Assembly (NCBI GenBank): GCA_900315845.1
Contig: OOHK01000006.1
Coordinates: 1-64,000 of the forward strand
From: Candidatus Avelusimicrobium luingense
GTDB lineage: Bacteria; Elusimicrobiota; Elusimicrobia; Elusimicrobiales; Elusimicrobiaceae
DNA length: 64,000 bases
Direction of reading: 5' to 3'
Shown in pieces: positions 63,901 to 64,000 of this stretch. The notes under the pieces are model-generated. The model was given only the letters and a program-made list of their open reading frames with translations. It had not been told where the DNA came from and made no database searches. Every line of letters begins with the position of its first letter. Position 1 is the stretch's first letter. Position numbers and translations under genes: made by a program.

Positions 63901-64000
63901 CAGAATTCGTTCCCCCAATATCTCCCAAGACAGTTGAGGATGTTTCGTTGGCATCAAGCGTGTATGTTCTCGGCGTATCTGTTGCTTTTATTGCGTCCAA
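57959..64000 (-). CDS. giant autotransporter with post-barrel extension and C-terminal TM anchor (N-terminus outside the window)
   Basis: The visible 2013 residues start inside the passenger. Pmp-like repeats (NSATGNGGAIYNAGTITDLAG) fill about residues 100-600, and Thr/Asn/Gly-rich beta-solenoid repeats (LTNSGTITQ-type) run to about 1500. A typical autotransporter barrel covers about 1570-1855 (WFKSYAAFEDVPLRKG to VVGGIRWAFGKGG). Unlike known autotransporters, which end at the barrel, about 135 residues rich in Gln/Glu/Pro/Lys follow (with a near-duplicate EQPIAKEQD block), then a hydrophobic helix and basic end (VLVCGMILLLIIVMQQRKGK). It should be a surface adhesin whose periplasmic tail reaches the inner membrane. 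Confidence 0.9.
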   Translation of the reverse strand: MDAIKATDTPRTYTLDANETSSTVLGDIGGTNSVLTIDGGTGHYGIHNTSTANEVRIFVDNPQTLNLQNLGTYTTTTSSSIVDGMDIITSVAVGNSVDNFGKTTDRAGFIRSAGTTSVTDSVFFNNRGQYGVLQNREEGTMSITGSVFVANNSPQGTVHNDSTNKITQILNSIFYNNIATAPASGSVEVKNRGGSAIYNKITTTIDLISGSQFIGNNTVSTASGQQTGTIYNGGTIGTILNSIFYNNNNQSGSALNNISGGTVNTISGSTFVQNTTDTSGAAIINASGSSIGAITDSLFTANTATGNGGAIYNEGTITDLAGTYTANSATGNGGALYNNGVITNAISATFGGDNAADGNVADLGGAIYNAAGQTVSIDSASIFKNNTATTDGGAIYNAGTIADLAGTYATNSATGNGGAINNTGTITTFAGTYTANSATGNGGALYNNGTITNAISATFGGDNASDGNMADYGGAIYNTAGQTVSVDTASTFKNNGATTDGGAIYNAGTITDLAGTYTSNSAAGNGGAINNVGTITALAGTYTSNNAANGGAIYNTGTISDLSGTYTSNSATTAGGAIYNTGTVTITSSNGADTVFSGNQANSVSNALYNSGTVNMNAGANSSITFDDKITGSNGAIVLGGAGIVEFNDTVAGNSVALNSGTLKLGATNSVEDATNFTASGGLLDLRNSATETYQLGQSTTINGTVDLAIDVNLAGATPVADIISAAGAVSGTGSFVFSSANINLMNDADTQIPLWVQVTDEYLRNNAGLGSNANITITGTESYLVTYETSHESVNAGFLKFEYDSLANAIASTVTEKAYTLGNNAALASTPALGGTNLTVNGNTNGYSITGDTGAGISVGSGQTLSLNDIGVDSSGNVTGAGLNNFSTALTNATGGTINLYNTKLSGNTTDIDNDGTVNMSGTVILDNAQGTGTVNITKDTAGNASSVTVNNSLEQDNITVASENTLTNNNATITANTNLTNAGTITGTGTSSLVINGDSSNTGTIEQGIITTAASVTLTNSGTVTVNGTLNNNGSIVGDSGTLNINATTSNAGTISQGTLATAASTTLTNTGDITVKTTLTNNGTIDNSNTLTLAGTGMTNAGTISNTAGTTNITGTLTNSGTISQKEVSVSAGGALTSDASTLTATDGITNNGTLNLTGGNISSDILSSGGTTNITGNVTNSADHTIANAVDVKNGATLNTNATALTNATNNDGTLELTGGTLAANILGSGSLTVTNSVQNSANITQGSLTVNSGQTLTNNGSTTITAAAGFQNNGTVANNGTISVAGGNNTGSITGSGAFTNSGNFTNSNTITQNTITNTGTITTNSENLVATSGITNNGSLVYNAGSQTVSDITGDGSAGSRVALTTNAPFTIDNTITNTYVDLYNSTVRFGSNGDISGATAFNVNGGGMDMIDGSITSTNLGTVNLNALSNIGIDLDLSTLTSDSFSATVTNNGGIFNVNQVNVFGTTTQDNINIHLGDMTQLGQANVTSETFELPSIMTPIRRIYGRIANGWLTYSGGSGTDVSDFNPAVLATPVISQAGMQTIMANTFQHAYEHADWYTKFPADERFSMSDETSHAVAQGENYGKRILTGQDKDKLAIWFKSYAAFEDVPLRKGPKADVKSYGSLVGIDSTFQDWGRDWYGITTGYVGYNGANTDYPEVSSSMDGGMFGLTQTFYKNNFWTGVTANVGTSFVDTRTMYGRENSTLFATGVGTQTGYNIELGDGNFIIQPIWLMNYSMIKTFDYTNAAGVKIAPKPLHTVQLNPTLRLVGNVKGWQPYASVGMVYNLMNKTSVLANEVELPEMSIKPYMRYDVGVQKAFNDRFSAFVQAMGYNGGRNGIDVVGGIRWAFGKGGHNAGAVQMNPAVENETVSENRQEPQAEGPVVAIGEMQQTPKDIQAPETVEQGSVAQQQNIKTEKPVVNAVVGKEQKENRTEQPIAKEQDIHKDQKVAKAEQPIAKEQDVNQEPSASQAEEPATGTKNGSNWPMVLVCGMILLLIIVMQQRKGK
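62481..63060 (-). repeat. 327-bp tandem duplication inside the autotransporter passenger
   Basis: Two adjacent units of 109 codons, from GTYTANSATGNGG to the next GTYTANSATGNGG, are nearly identical at DNA level, including their ISATFGGDNA and TASTFKNN segments. The period measured between GCGTTATAAATAGCACC copies is 327 bp. Confidence 0.85.

Overview
The window looks like a chromosome segment of a Gram-negative, probably host-associated bacterium of moderate GC. It encodes two autotransporters, a TolC-type tripartite exporter, lipoproteins with clear lipoboxes and a lipid A phosphoethanolamine transferase. The style (Lon with a lysine-rich tail, several ankyrin and TPR secreted proteins, Pmp-like autotransporters) would fit the Elusimicrobiota, but that is an inference; no rRNA or phylogenetic marker was tested.

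Region 1 (1-10.4 kb) is ordinary chromosome, mostly on the minus strand: a membrane sulfatase gene broken by a 16-bp tandem duplication, a PLP aminotransferase, nadC, nadA, a small lipoprotein, lon, a TPR protein, an unknown membrane protein and a 49-aa cysteine-rich protein. It ends at a tRNA-Arg(GCG) gene.

Region 2 (10.4-17.8 kb) is an accretion zone downstream of that tRNA. A 19-bp exact copy of the tRNA 3' end recurs twice, at about 3.5-kb intervals, each time heading a roughly 430-bp direct repeat full of TCTCGTCGA-like motifs. The first interval carries a type II restriction-modification pair and a 108-aa orphan gene behind a SAM-I riboswitch. The second carries an MBL-fold hydrolase, a valS/ABC-permease chimera and an EptA-like transferase.

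Region 3 (17.8-30.4 kb) is a defence and mobility block: a three-gene operon (SNF2 translocase, beta-class Mod-like methyltransferase, type III Res-like helicase-nuclease) behind a 480-bp structured leader, three divergent accessory genes including a DUF3800 protein, and a tyrosine recombinase.

Region 4 (30.4-41.5 kb) has an ankyrin membrane protein, a pair of orphan palindromes, a complete autotransporter and a lipoprotein hydrolase. It then holds a candidate undescribed system: a promoter, a second SAM-I riboswitch, an SD-sequestering hairpin, a 41-aa ORF, a ClpX-like AAA+ ATPase with a novel N-terminus, a LemA-like protein, a TM-TPR protein and two or three unknowns. This block lies between two direct copies of the 3' end of an ABC permease gene.

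Region 5 (41.4-64 kb) returns to chromosome-like content: a six-gene exporter operon (TolC, HlyD, two ATPases, two permeases), secreted ankyrin and Cys-rich proteins, a Vat/CatB-type acetyltransferase, a MerR-controlled flavoprotein operon with a textbook 19-bp-spaced operator-promoter, a DUF2807 protein, a SurA-like lipoprotein, and the C-terminal 2013 residues of a giant autotransporter that unusually continues past its beta-barrel into an apparent inner-membrane anchor.
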